From: Pseudomonadaceae bacterium
GTDB taxonomy: Bacteria > Pseudomonadota > Gammaproteobacteria > Pseudomonadales > Pseudomonadaceae
Reading direction: 5' to 3'
Length of the DNA: 43,526 nucleotides
NCBI GenBank assembly: GCA_019745275.1
Contig: JAIETJ010000035.1
Coordinates: 1-43,526, forward strand
Shown: positions 25,158 to 33,683 of the stretch, piece after piece
Layout of the letters: each line of letters begins with the position of its first letter
How positions within the stretch are numbered: the stretch's first letter is position 1
Notes under the pieces: generated by a model
Databases searched by the model: none
Told to the model about the DNA's origin: nothing
What the model saw: only the letters and a program-made list of their open reading frames with translations
Translations under genes and position numbers: made by a program

Positions 25158-26009
25158 ATGCTTAAGCGTCTTTCGGCACTGGCTGCCAGCCTTGCCCTGT
25201 CCCTATCTTGCACTGCCACCCAAGCCGCTAACGTGCTGCGCGTGTCGGCTATCCCTGATGAAGCACCGACTGAACTGCAACGCAAATTCGCCCCGCTGGG
25301 CGCTTACCTTGAGCAGCAACTGGACATGCAAGTGGAATTCGTGCCGGTTAGCGACTACGCCGCAGTGGTTGAGGCGCTGGCCTCCGACCGCCTCGACATG
25401 GCCTGGCTGGGCGGCTTTACCTTCGTGCAAACCCGGCTGAAAACCGGCAATGCCATCCCGCTGGTGCAGCGCGAGCAAGATGCCAAGTTCACCAGTAAGT
25501 TCATCACCGGCAACCCGGCGGTGCAGTCGCTGCAAGACCTCAAAGGTAAGACCTTCGCCTTTGGCTCGGTGTCTTCGACCTCCGGCAGCCTGATGCCACG
25601 CTTCTTTATGCAAAAAGATGGGATTAACCCGGAAACCTTCTTCAGCCGCGTGGCCTACTCCGGCGCACATGACGCCACCGTAGCTTGGGTGCAAGCCGGC
25701 AAGGTCGATGGCGGCGTGCTGAATGCCTCAGTGTGGGACAAATTAGTCGCGGCCGGCAAGGTCGACACCAGCAAGGTGCGAGTACTGAGCACCAGCCCAA
25801 CCTTCTACGATTACAACTGGACGGTGCGTGGCAATCTTGACCCGGCTTTGACCAAGAAAATCGAAACGGCGTTCCTCGCCCTCGACCCCTCCAAGCCGGC
25901 CGACAAGGCGATTCTTGACCTGCAAGCCGCCAGCCGTTTTATCCCGACTAAAGCCGAGAACTACACCGGCATTGAGGATGCAGCCCGCGCGGCCGGCTTG
26001 TTGAAGTGA
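25158..26009 (+). CDS. PhnD-like ABC substrate-binding protein, probable selenium oxyanion transporter
   Basis: 283 residues from ATG 25158, preceded by CCGGAGATACCC; the longer frame to 25086 lacks a signal peptide. The signal ends ATQA. The fold is that of phosphonate/phosphite binding proteins (AIPDEAPTELQRKFAPLGAYLEQQL, ASDRLDMAWLGGFTFV, GKTFAFGSVSSTSGSLMPRFFM, SGAHDATVAWVQAGKVDGGVLN). A recognised clade of PhnD-like proteins is annotated as putative selenate ABC transporter components because it occurs near selD; here selD-selU lies about 4.5 kb away. Selenate or selenite is therefore the likely ligand, but phosphonate cannot be excluded. Confidence 0.8.
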   Translation: MLKRLSALAASLALSLSCTATQAANVLRVSAIPDEAPTELQRKFAPLGAYLEQQLDMQVEFVPVSDYAAVVEALASDRLDMAWLGGFTFVQTRLKTGNAIPLVQREQDAKFTSKFITGNPAVQSLQDLKGKTFAFGSVSSTSGSLMPRFFMQKDGINPETFFSRVAYSGAHDATVAWVQAGKVDGGVLNASVWDKLVAAGKVDTSKVRVLSTSPTFYDYNWTVRGNLDPALTKKIETAFLALDPSKPADKAILDLQAASRFIPTKAENYTGIEDAARAAGLLK

Positions 26010-26827
26010 GCCAAGCGCGTCATGGCCTGCGTCTAACCGACGTAGGCCTGAGCTATGCCGATGGCAAAGTCGCACTGCGCGAACTCAACCTAAGCATTGC
26101 GCCGGGCGAACGCGTGGCTATTATCGGGCCGTCTGGCGCCGGTAAAACCAGCTTATTGCACCTGCTGGCCAGCCAATTGCGGCCCAGCCAAGGCCTGGTT
26201 GAGCTGCTGGGTCAAGCCCCTTGGGCGCTGTCGGCACGGCAACGGCAAACACTGCGCAGCCAGATCGGCCTGATCCAGCAAAGCCCGCCTTTGCCCGCCA
26301 AGCAGCGGGTCATTACCGCTGTGCTGGCCGGCAAACTGGGCCAATGGTCAACCGCCAAAGGCCTGCTGAGCCTGCTCTACCCGCTGGATCCAGACGGCGC
26401 AGCAGCTGCCTTGGGCCAGTTGGATTTAGCCGACAAACTTTACCAGCGCTGCGATCAGCTCTCGGGCGGACAATTGCAACGGGTGGCGATAGCCCGCGTG
26501 CTCTATCAGCAACCACGCCTGATTCTGGCGGATGAGCCGGTGTCGGCCATGGACCCGGTGCTGGCCGACCACGCCCTGACGCAACTGCACCAATACGCGC
26601 AACGCCAAGGCAGCACGTTGGTTGCCAGCTTGCATAACGTGGAGTTGGCCCTGAGCCATTTTGCCCGGGTAATCGGGGTGCGCGATGGGCAGATAGCGTT
26701 TGATCAAGCGACCGCTACGGTCAGCCAAGCCGATCTCGATGGGTTGTACGCCAACCAACAACTGCAAGGCTCGCCTGCCCAGCACACACAACTAGCGCCG
26801 GTACCGCGCCAGATACCACGATGCTGA
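26006..26827 (+). CDS. ABC transporter ATP-binding protein, PhnC-type
   Basis: 273 residues. The GTG start overlaps the stop of the binding-protein gene (GTGA). Walker A GPSGAGKT is at residues 41-48, the signature LSGGQLQRVAIARVL and Walker B LILADEPVSAMDP follow, with the switch His in SLHN. It energises the membrane pair encoded next. The overlap on one side and a 7-base overlap with the first permease on the other indicate a tight operon. Confidence 0.9.
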   Translation: MSQARHGLRLTDVGLSYADGKVALRELNLSIAPGERVAIIGPSGAGKTSLLHLLASQLRPSQGLVELLGQAPWALSARQRQTLRSQIGLIQQSPPLPAKQRVITAVLAGKLGQWSTAKGLLSLLYPLDPDGAAAALGQLDLADKLYQRCDQLSGGQLQRVAIARVLYQQPRLILADEPVSAMDPVLADHALTQLHQYAQRQGSTLVASLHNVELALSHFARVIGVRDGQIAFDQATATVSQADLDGLYANQQLQGSPAQHTQLAPVPRQIPRC

Positions 26828-27639
26828 CACGCGACCCAGCGAGCCTGCCCCGCGCACTGCTGACGCTGCTTGCGCTGGTTCTGCTGTGGCCGGGGCTGGT
26901 GCTCAGCGAGTTGGACTTAAGCGTGCTGCTGGACGCTGGCAACCTAGCCAACATGGGTAATTTCCTCAGCGGCTTTTGGCCGCCGGCGCATGACCCCGAG
27001 TTCCTGCAACTGCTGGCCCAAGCCACCCTGCAAACCTTAGCGATTGCCACGGCGGGCATGAGCTTGGCACTGCTATTAGCGGTGCCCTTAGCACTGCTGG
27101 CCACCCGCGCCCTATCGATCTCCGCGTTGGCACGCGGCGGACGCCCAGCATGGTGGGCCAGTGCCTTGCGCTGGCCGGTGCGGGGGTTATTGATTGTGCT
27201 GCGCAGCGTCCCAGAGATTGTCTGGGCGCTGTTGTTTGTGCGCGCCGTGGGCCTGGGGCCAACCGCCGGGGTGCTGGCGATTGGAATCACTTACGGCGGC
27301 ATGCTCGGCAAGGTCTACGGAGAAATTTTTGAGTCCGTCGACCTGCGCCCCACCCGCGCCTTACTGTTGGCCGGCAGCTCGCGCTTAAGCGCCTTTGCCT
27401 ACGGCGTGCTGCCAAATGCGGCCGGAGAAATCCTTTCCTACAGCGTGTATCGCTGGGAGTGTGCGATTCGCGCCTCGGTGATCATGGGCTTTGTTGGCGC
27501 CGGCGGTTTAGGCCAGCAAATCGACCTGTCGCTGCGCATGTTTGCCGGTGCCGAAGTGGTCAGCATGTTACTGACCTTCCTCGGTTTGGTGCTGCTGGCC
27601 GATTTGCTCAGCCGCTGGCTGCGTGGGCGTCTGGCATGA
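26821..27639 (+). CDS. ABC transporter permease 1, PhnE-type
   Basis: 272 residues with about six membrane segments. The EAA loop is GSSRLSAFAYGVLPN, the ATPase contact. The N-terminal part (LTLLALVLLWPGLVLSEL, LLDAGNLANMGNFLSGFWPP) is typical of PhnE-like permeases. It overlaps the ATPase gene by seven bases and is followed by a second, paralogous permease gene, so the channel is probably a heterodimer. Confidence 0.88.
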   Translation: MLTRDPASLPRALLTLLALVLLWPGLVLSELDLSVLLDAGNLANMGNFLSGFWPPAHDPEFLQLLAQATLQTLAIATAGMSLALLLAVPLALLATRALSISALARGGRPAWWASALRWPVRGLLIVLRSVPEIVWALLFVRAVGLGPTAGVLAIGITYGGMLGKVYGEIFESVDLRPTRALLLAGSSRLSAFAYGVLPNAAGEILSYSVYRWECAIRASVIMGFVGAGGLGQQIDLSLRMFAGAEVVSMLLTFLGLVLLADLLSRWLRGRLA

Positions 27640-27663
27640 AAGCACTGATAGTGGGGGGCAGCC

Positions 27664-28434
27664 ATGCAGCGCTTGGCCAATAGCGCCTTATTACTGGGCA
27701 TACTGGCGGCGCTATACGCCTCCTTTGCCTACCTGAATCTCGATTTGTACGGGTTAGTGAGCGGCGACAGTCCAAGGCTCATGTGGCAGTACGCCAAGGG
27801 TTTTCTACAGCCCGATTTCAGCCCGCTACTGCTGGCAAAAATTGCCCAAGGCACGTTGGAAACTTTGGCCATGTCGGCCATCGGCACCCTACTCGCCAGC
27901 CTATTAGGGCTGTTGTTGGCCTTGCCGGCGGCGGGTCGTTTTGGCCTGCTGGCCCAAGCCATCACGCGCTTTGTGCTCAACGCCTTGCGCGCGATCCCTG
28001 AATTGGTGTGGGCGGCCTTGATGGTACTGGCCGCAGGGCTTGGGCCGAATGCCGGCACTCTGGCATTGGCGCTACACACCACTGGCGTGCTCGGACGTTT
28101 ATTTGCCGAAGCCTTGGAAAACACCCCAGCACAGCCCGAACAAGCCTTGCGCTTGGCCGGCAGCTCAAAAATCAGTGCCTTTTGTTACGGCACTCTGCCG
28201 GGAGTCTGGCCACAATTGCTCGCCTACAGCCTGTATCGCTGGGAAAACAACATTCGCATGGCCAGCGTGCTGGGCTTTGTCGGGGCCGGCGGCTTAGGGC
28301 AAATGCTCTACGTCAGCCTCAGCCTGTTCCAACAAGCGCAAGCGGCCAGCGTGATCCTGGCCATGTTAGTGCTCGTGCTAGTAGTCGACGCGTTGAGCAA
28401 TTGGGCCCGCCAGCGCTGGGTGCAGGCGGGCTAG
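27664..28434 (+). CDS. ABC transporter permease 2, PhnE-type
   Basis: 256 residues with about six membrane segments and an EAA loop GSSKISAFCYGTLPG, parallel to permease 1 (GSSRLSAFAYGVLPN), and a shared YSLYRWENNIRMASVLGFVGAGGLG block. The ATG has GTGGGGGGCAGCC upstream and lies 24 bases after the first permease stop. It completes a four-gene transporter. About 70 bases separate its stop from the convergent DUF5064 gene, without a clear terminator. Confidence 0.88.
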   Translation: MQRLANSALLLGILAALYASFAYLNLDLYGLVSGDSPRLMWQYAKGFLQPDFSPLLLAKIAQGTLETLAMSAIGTLLASLLGLLLALPAAGRFGLLAQAITRFVLNALRAIPELVWAALMVLAAGLGPNAGTLALALHTTGVLGRLFAEALENTPAQPEQALRLAGSSKISAFCYGTLPGVWPQLLAYSLYRWENNIRMASVLGFVGAGGLGQMLYVSLSLFQQAQAASVILAMLVLVLVVDALSNWARQRWVQAG

Positions 28435-28506
28435 ACGTAGGTTGGATTCAGGAGCGCAGCGAACAATCCGACAATCCCAGAAACCCAAGCCACCCCATGT
28501 CAGCGC

Positions 28507-28866
28507 TTAGAAACCATCTTTGAGCAGATGATCCAGATTGACCGGCTCACCGGGAACGGCTTTAAGCTTTTCGCGGATGTCATCAAACATCAGGTCATAT
28601 TCTTTGTGATTGCGCAGCACCGCGCCAAAGGCTGGGTGAAACCCATGCTTGGCCGCCAAGCGGGTGATGCTGCTGGCAAAGTTAAACGCGGTATCGCGGT
28701 GCAGCTCAAATTCGTCCTCAAACGCATTGCCAGCAAAGCTACCGACCATGCGAAAGTGCATCATCTGGCCCTGCTCTGCGTCATGCCGTACTTCGTAGTA
28801 GATATCCACGGCAAACTCCGGCATGCCGGGCAAGTTCGTGCGGTGCAAGTGTCCTGGTTCAAACAT
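28507..28866 (-). CDS. DUF5064 family protein
   Basis: 119 residues from ATG 28866, with CAGGAGCAACAGC upstream; six further in-frame codons to 28884 lack this site. The start MFEPGHLHRTNLP and the body (FAVDIYYEVRHD, MVGSFAGNAFEDEFELHRDTAFNFASS) fit the small Pseudomonas DUF5064 family. It has no signal or membrane segment. The function is unknown. Upstream, 344 bases without a gene hold a composite repeat. Confidence 0.82.
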   Translation of the reverse strand: MFEPGHLHRTNLPGMPEFAVDIYYEVRHDAEQGQMMHFRMVGSFAGNAFEDEFELHRDTAFNFASSITRLAAKHGFHPAFGAVLRNHKEYDLMFDDIREKLKAVPGEPVNLDHLLKDGF

Positions 28867-28975
28867 GCTGTTGCTCCTGTGCAAAAAAGCGCAGTTAGCG
28901 CCGGAGGTTTTATTGAGACTATAACCAAGTGCAGTTGTAGCGCTTGCGCTGCATCAATGCAACGCCGCTTTAGAC

Positions 28976-29207
28976 GTGTGAAAACCTAGCGAGCGAAGGT
29001 TAGTCCGACGCCAGCTCCTGCGAGCAGCTGCATTTTCCACATCCATGTGGGTCGCAAGTCAAACAAGCGAGGACGCGCAGTTTTCGGGCTGTAAATGAGC
29101 ATTTGATTCGCGTTGCCCACCCCTTCGGGGCCGCGCTAAAGCGCGTTCAGCCTGTGGCTGTGAGCCTGTTTTTAACCCCGCATAACCGAGTGCAGTAGTT
29201 TTCACAC
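28976..29207 (-). repeat. Long-hairpin repeat, long form, inverted composite copy 4
   Basis: A 232-bp element with ends GTGTGAAAAC (28976-28985) and GTTTTCACAC (29198-29207), inverted relative to copies 1-3. It carries the hairpin block of copy 3 (CCCCTTCGGGG, GCGCTAAAGCGC near 29120-29150). It also has a further block at 29029-29058 matching 29 of 30 bases of the REPIN interior at 21611-21640, in opposite orientation. It ends three bases before the stop codon of the DUF2288 gene. Confidence 0.8.
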
Positions 29208-29210
29208 AGC

Positions 29211-29546
29211 CTACTTAGCCAGCCGCTCTTGCACCAACACCCACGGGGCAACCACCACGCTCCACAACGACGGATCACGTTGCAGCCAATCTTCGGCTTG
29301 GCTGGGGCTAATTTTGCCCACCTGCTCGGCCGCCAACCAAGCGCTTATGCTGGCTTTATCGTCTTGCGCCAGCGCCAAGCCCACGGCGACTAAATCTAAC
29401 TGCGGACTGACCCATAACAGTGCCCCACGGGCAAAGAAGGGTTGTAATTCGGCCCAGCTGATACTGGCCGTTTCGCCCAATAATTTGGCGTACAAGATCG
29501 CCAGTGCATCAGCGTCTATGCTGAGAGGGTTGGTTGCTTCGCTCAT
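29211..29546 (-). CDS. DUF2288 family protein
   Basis: 111 residues from ATG 29546 (MSEATNPLSIDADALAILYAKLLGETASISWAEL); the longer frame to 29624 starts in sequence without homology. LYAKLLGETA, WAELQPFFARGALLWV and LDLVAVGLALAQDD match DUF2288, a small uncharacterised protein of proteobacteria and cyanobacteria. It is cytosolic, with no signal or membrane segment. The stop codon abuts the composite repeat, so transcripts of this gene run into a long hairpin. Confidence 0.83.
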   Translation of the reverse strand: MSEATNPLSIDADALAILYAKLLGETASISWAELQPFFARGALLWVSPQLDLVAVGLALAQDDKASISAWLAAEQVGKISPSQAEDWLQRDPSLWSVVVAPWVLVQERLAK

Positions 29547-29839
29547 GGGCAATACCTGTAGAAAGAGGCGCGCAATGATAACCACACGGCTAAGCGAAGC
29601 AAGGGTCGGCATGCCAAGGTGCAACGGCGCAAACGACGCAAACGACGCTTATCTATACGTTTATTACAGTTAAGCGACACCTGACCATCAAGCCAACCTT
29701 GACGGCTTTCAAGCGCCAAATCGACCCTCTACACTGTGCCGGTACAGTTTTCAGCAGTGGCAACAACGCGAGCACTCAACTGCCGAATCTTCGGCGGCTG
29801 CCCATCCCGTAAAACAATTAGATCCGCGAGTGGAGCACT

Positions 29840-30961
29840 ATGAACAGAATCCAGTTTTGTAAGCTATTTGTCGCCATTACCATGGCCAGTGCGGCCAGCT
29901 ACTCGGTGGCCGCCGACAGCATCAAAATCGCCTTGGCAGGCCCGGTTACCGGCGCGGTTGCCCAATACGGTGAGATGCAATTTGTCGGCGCGAAAATGGC
30001 CATCGAGCAAATCAACAAAGCCGGTGGCGTTAATGGTGCGATGCTCGAAGGCGTGGTGTACGACGATGCCTGCGACCCTAAGCAAGCAGTGGCCGTAGCT
30101 AACAAAGTGGTCAATGATGAAGTCAAATTTGTCGTGGGCCACCTGTGTTCCAGCTCCTCCCAGCCGGCCTCGGACATCTACGAGGATGAAGGCATCATCA
30201 TGGTCACCCCGGCTTCCACCAGCCCTGAGCTGACCAGCCGCGGCTATCAGTTGGTGTTTCGCACCATTGGCCTCGACAGCCTGCAAGGTCCAACCGCTGG
30301 CAACTACATCGCCGACGTGGTTAAGCCGAAAACTATCGCGGTCATTCACGACAAGCAGCAGTACGGTGAAGGCATCGCCACCGCGGTCAAGCAGACGGTA
30401 GAAAGCAAAGGCCTGAAAGTCGCGGTGTTCGAAGGCATTAATGCCGGCGACAAGGATTTCTCCTCGCTGATCTCCAAACTCAAACAAGCCAAGGTCGACT
30501 TCGTTTACTACGGCGGCTATCACCCTGAGCTAGGCCTGATTCTGCGTCAGTCTGGCGAAAAAGGCTTGCAAGCACGCTTTATGGGCCCGGAAGGCGTGGG
30601 CAACAAAGACCTGTCCGCGATTGCCGGCCCGGCCTCGGAAAATCTGCTGGTGACCTTGCCGAAAGCCTTCGACCAAGACCCAAAGAACCAAGCCTTAGTG
30701 GCTGCATTCAAGGCCAAGAAGGAAGATCCGAGCGGTCCTTTCGTGTTCCCCTCCTACGCGGCGGTACAAGTGATTGCTGACGGCATCAAACAAGCGGGCA
30801 GCGCCGACACCGCCAAGGTGGCCGCCGCACTGCGCGCTAACAGCTTTGAAACCCCAACCGGGGCGTTGGCCTTTGACGCCAAAGGCGACCTGAAAGACTT
30901 CAGCTTCGTGGTTTACAACTGGCATCAAGACGCCAGCAAAACCGAGGCACCGCTGAAGTAA
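29840..30961 (+). CDS. braC: Branched-chain amino-acid ABC transporter substrate-binding protein
   Basis: 373 residues with a signal peptide ending SYSVAAD. The mature protein opens with IKIALAGPVTGAVAQYGEMQFVGAKMAIEQINKAGGVNG, the standard LivJ/BraC pattern, and has the paired cysteines of this family (DDACDPKQ, GHLCSSSSQPAS). Periplasmic; binds leucine, isoleucine, valine and often alanine or threonine. It is first in the bra operon. A 300-base gap separates it from braD and holds a terminator-like stem with a repeat in its loop, so it may be expressed well above the downstream genes. Confidence 0.95.
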   Translation: MNRIQFCKLFVAITMASAASYSVAADSIKIALAGPVTGAVAQYGEMQFVGAKMAIEQINKAGGVNGAMLEGVVYDDACDPKQAVAVANKVVNDEVKFVVGHLCSSSSQPASDIYEDEGIIMVTPASTSPELTSRGYQLVFRTIGLDSLQGPTAGNYIADVVKPKTIAVIHDKQQYGEGIATAVKQTVESKGLKVAVFEGINAGDKDFSSLISKLKQAKVDFVYYGGYHPELGLILRQSGEKGLQARFMGPEGVGNKDLSAIAGPASENLLVTLPKAFDQDPKNQALVAAFKAKKEDPSGPFVFPSYAAVQVIADGIKQAGSADTAKVAAALRANSFETPTGALAFDAKGDLKDFSFVVYNWHQDASKTEAPLK

Positions 30962-30983
30962 ACCGCTGCAACACGTTTAACCC

Positions 30984-31155
30984 AAAGCCCACGGCCTGCG
31001 CACAGGCGGCGTGAACACTACTGCGCTCGGTTATGCGGCGTTAAAAACAGGCTCAAAATGCTCATTTACAACTCGTAAACTGCGCTTTTTCGCCTGTTTT
31101 TTCCTTGCCTAACCTTCGCTCGCTACGTTTTCACACGGCCTGTGCTGTGGGCTTT
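30984..31155 (+). terminator. Terminator-like stem between braC and braD, split by a repeat
   Basis: AAAGCCCAC (30984-30992) and GTGGGCTTT (31147-31155), followed by GTTTA, lie 22 bases after the braC stop. Extra pairing GCACAGGC with GCCTGTGC lies further in. The 154 bases between arms contain the hairpin repeat. It may reduce read-through from braC into braDEFG, as expected for a binding protein needed in excess. Confidence 0.55.
31012..31140 (+). repeat. Long-hairpin intergenic repeat, short form, copy 2
   Basis: About 129 bp closely similar to copy 1 over ACTCGG-TTATGCGGCGTTAAAAACAGGC through CCTTCGCTCGCTACGTTTTCACAC. The right end TTTTCACAC is intact; the left end is GTGAACAC rather than GTGTGAAAAC, so its inverted repeat is partly decayed. 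It lies inside the bra operon, within a terminator-like stem, as copy 1 does. Confidence 0.83.
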
Positions 31156-31261
31156 GTTTATACACCGCCACATCGCGTTACCCACGCAGTCCCTCGCAAT
31201 GCTGGTCGCGCACCTGGCGCGCTCAGCGGCAGCCTTGCTGCTTAGTTTCAGGAGTTAGGTA

Positions 31262-32185
31262 ATGCCCGACATTTACCACTATCTACAACAACTGGTTAAC
31301 GGCCTGACCGTTGGCAGTACCTATGCCTTGATCGCCATCGGCTACACCATGGTCTACGGGATTATTGGCATGATTAACTTCGCCCACGGCGAGGTGTACA
31401 TGATTGGCTCCTACATCGCTTTTATCGCCATCGCCGGGCTAAGCATGTTCGGTATCGACAGCCTGCCGCTGCTGATGGGCGGCGCCTTTATCGCCAGTAT
31501 TATTGTCTGCAGCGCTTACGGTTACAGCATCGAACGGATTGCCTATCGCCCGTTGCGCGGCAGCAATCGACTGATTCCGCTGATCTCCGCTATCGGTATG
31601 TCGATCTTCCTGCAAAACAGTGTGTTGCTGGCGCAAGACTCGCGCGACAAAGCCATCCCCAACCTGATTCCGGGGAACTTTGTGCTGGGCGAAAGCAGCA
31701 TGACCGGCGTGGTGATTTCCTACATGCAGGTGCTGATTTTCGTGGTGACCTTCTTGGTGATGCTGGCGCTGACCTTGTTTATCTCCCGCTCGCGCCTCGG
31801 CCGCGCCTGCCGTGCCTGCGCCGAAGACATCAAGATGGCCAATTTACTCGGCATCAACACCAACAACATCATCGCCCTGACCTTTGTGATCGGCGCCACG
31901 CTGGCAGCGGTAGCCGCGGTGCTGCTGGGCATGCAATACGGGGTTATTAACCCCAACGCCGGCTTCTTGGTCGGCATCAAAGCCTTTACCGCCGCAGTAT
32001 TGGGCGGCATTGGCAGCATCCCCGGAGCCATGCTCGGTGGCTTGGTGCTGGGTATCGCGGAGGCTTTTGGCGCGGATATTTTTGGCGACCAATACAAAGA
32101 CGTAGTGGCCTTTAGCTTATTGATTTTGGTTTTGCTGTTTCGCCCGACCGGCATTCTGGGGCGTCCGGAGGTTGAAAAAGTATGA
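31262..32185 (+). CDS. braD: Branched-chain amino-acid ABC transporter permease
   Basis: 307 residues, the usual BraD/LivH length, with about eight membrane segments. Motifs: [35 protein letters not shown] at the start, [19 protein letters not shown], and the ATPase-contact region [18 protein letters not shown]. The ATG has CAGGAGTTAGGTA upstream. It is the first of four tightly packed genes (braDEFG); its end overlaps braE by four bases. Confidence 0.95.
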   Translation: MPDIYHYLQQLVNGLTVGSTYALIAIGYTMVYGIIGMINFAHGEVYMIGSYIAFIAIAGLSMFGIDSLPLLMGGAFIASIIVCSAYGYSIERIAYRPLRGSNRLIPLISAIGMSIFLQNSVLLAQDSRDKAIPNLIPGNFVLGESSMTGVVISYMQVLIFVVTFLVMLALTLFISRSRLGRACRACAEDIKMANLLGINTNNIIALTFVIGATLAAVAAVLLGMQYGVINPNAGFLVGIKAFTAAVLGGIGSIPGAMLGGLVLGIAEAFGADIFGDQYKDVVAFSLLILVLLFRPTGILGRPEVEKV

Positions 32186-33447
32186 GTGGCGTTGCCAGCA
32201 ATTTGAAAACCGCCTGCTTCAGCGCCCTCTTGGTGCTGGCCGTGGCCTACCCCATTTTGGGCCTGAAGCTCACCACCGTTGGCATTACCCTGGAAGTTCA
32301 GGGCGCCAGTCCGGCACGTCTGTGGACTATCGCCGCCGCCGCGCTGCTGATGTTCGTCTGGCAGCTAGTGCGTGATCGCCTGACTGGCGCATGGGCCGCG
32401 ATGCCCAAACTACCTAGTATGCCGCACCAAGCGAGCAACTGGCTGAGCCTGCCGGCGACCCAGCGCTGGATCATTACCGGGCTGATTATTGCCGCGCTAA
32501 TTTGGCCGTTTTTCGGCTCACGCGGTGCGGTGGACATCGCCACCCTGATTCTGATCTACGTGATGCTTGGGCTAGGCCTGAACATCGTGGTCGGTTTGGC
32601 GGGGCTGCTGGACTTGGGCTACGTCGGCTTCTACGCCGTTGGCGCATACACCTACGCACTGTTGTCGCATTACTTTGGCCTGAGTTTTTGGATCTGCCTG
32701 CCGATTGCCGGGCTGATGGCAGCGATTTTCGGTTTTATCCTCGGTTTCCCGGTGCTGCGTTTACGGGGCGATTATCTGGCCATCGTGACCTTGGGCTTTG
32801 GCGAGATTATTCGCATTCTGCTGCGCAATATGACCGAGCTCACTGGCGGCCCGAATGGCATCAGCAATATCGACAAACCCACCCTGTTCGGCCTGAGTTT
32901 TGAGCGCAAAGCGGCCGAGGGCATGCAGACTTTTCACGAGTACTTTGGTATCGCCTACAACGGCATCAACAAGGTGATCTTTCTCTACTTGGTGGCCCTG
33001 CTGCTAGCCCTGCTGGCGCTGTTTGTGATTAACCGGCTGATGCGCATGCCGCTGGGCCGCGCGTGGGAAGCGCTGCGCGAAGACGAAATCGCCTGCCGGG
33101 CGTTGGGCATGAACCCGACCATGATCAAACTTTCAGCCTTTACCCTCGGTGCTTGCTTTGCCGGTTTTGCCGGCAGTTTCTTCGCCGCCCGCCAAGGCTT
33201 GGTAACGCCGGAATCCTTCACCTTTATCGAGTCGGCGACCATCCTCGCCATCGTCGTGCTAGGTGGGCTGGGCTCGCAACTGGGCATTATTCTCGCGGCG
33301 GTGGTGATGATTTTGCTGCCTGAGTTGATGCGCGATTTCAGCGAGTACCGCATGTTGTTGTTCGGCGCACTGATGGTGCTGATGATGATCTGGCGGCCAC
33401 AAGGCTTACTGCCCATGCAGCGCCCTCACTTGGAGCTAAGACCATGA
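32182..33447 (+). CDS. braE: Branched-chain amino-acid ABC transporter permease
   Basis: 421 residues, with an N-terminal extension of membrane segments typical of BraE/LivM in pseudomonads, then the core ([81 protein letters not shown]). The start overlaps the braD stop as ATGA. Its last codons are the beginning of the 137-bp duplicated segment: the ending [13 protein letters not shown] is echoed by [12 protein letters not shown] in the chimeric ORF that follows. Confidence 0.95.
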   Translation: MSGVASNLKTACFSALLVLAVAYPILGLKLTTVGITLEVQGASPARLWTIAAAALLMFVWQLVRDRLTGAWAAMPKLPSMPHQASNWLSLPATQRWIITGLIIAALIWPFFGSRGAVDIATLILIYVMLGLGLNIVVGLAGLLDLGYVGFYAVGAYTYALLSHYFGLSFWICLPIAGLMAAIFGFILGFPVLRLRGDYLAIVTLGFGEIIRILLRNMTELTGGPNGISNIDKPTLFGLSFERKAAEGMQTFHEYFGIAYNGINKVIFLYLVALLLALLALFVINRLMRMPLGRAWEALREDEIACRALGMNPTMIKLSAFTLGACFAGFAGSFFAARQGLVTPESFTFIESATILAIVVLGGLGSQLGIILAAVVMILLPELMRDFSEYRMLLFGALMVLMMIWRPQGLLPMQRPHLELRP

Positions 33448-33683
33448 GCCGGCCGCTATTGCAAGTCAGTGGCTTGAGCATGCGCTTTGGCGGTTTGCTC
33501 GCGGTGAACGGCGCGGCCTTAAGCGTGCAAGCCAAACAAGTGGTGTTGCCCATGCTGCGCCCACAACCGGAGCTAAAACCATGAGCCGGCCGTTACTGGA
33601 AGTCAGCGGTTTGAGCATGCGCTTTGGCGGTTTGCTGGCGGTTAACGGCGTGGCCTTGAGCGTGCAAGCCAAGCAAGTGGTGT
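33410..33683 (+). repeat. 137-bp tandem duplication across the braE/braF junction
   Basis: Copy A (33410-33546) and copy B (33547-33683) are contiguous and differ at 16 of 137 positions by my count (about 88% identity). Each holds the last codons of braE, a GGAG ribosome site, the ATGA junction and the first 34 codons of braF. Because 137 is not a multiple of three, reading braF in copy A leads into the braE frame of copy B. Confidence 0.93.
33444..33584 (+). CDS. Chimeric 46-codon ORF: BraF N-terminus joined to BraE C-terminal tail
   Basis: ATG 33444 has its own GGAG site eight bases upstream and overlaps the braE stop (ATGA). The first 34 codons copy the BraF N-terminus ([20 protein letters not shown]..., ending before Walker A), then the frame enters duplicated braE sequence ([12 protein letters not shown]) and stops in a second ATGA shared with the full braF start. 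It arose by tandem duplication. It cannot bind ATP because the P-loop is absent. Whether the peptide has a use, or only relays ribosomes to braF, is unknown. It is too short for most automatic gene finding. Confidence 0.7.
   Translation: MSRPLLQVSGLSMRFGGLLAVNGAALSVQAKQVVLPMLRPQPELKP

Noticed and set aside
28436..28485. GTAGGTTGGATTC...GAACAATCC as another repeat element
   Set aside because: It looks like part of a common intergenic repeat, but there is only one copy in the window and its symmetry is poor, so I could not set its limits.
29621..29648. Short tandem GCAAACGAC (two exact units) upstream of braC
   Set aside because: Two 9-base units are too few to support a regulatory or repeat call.
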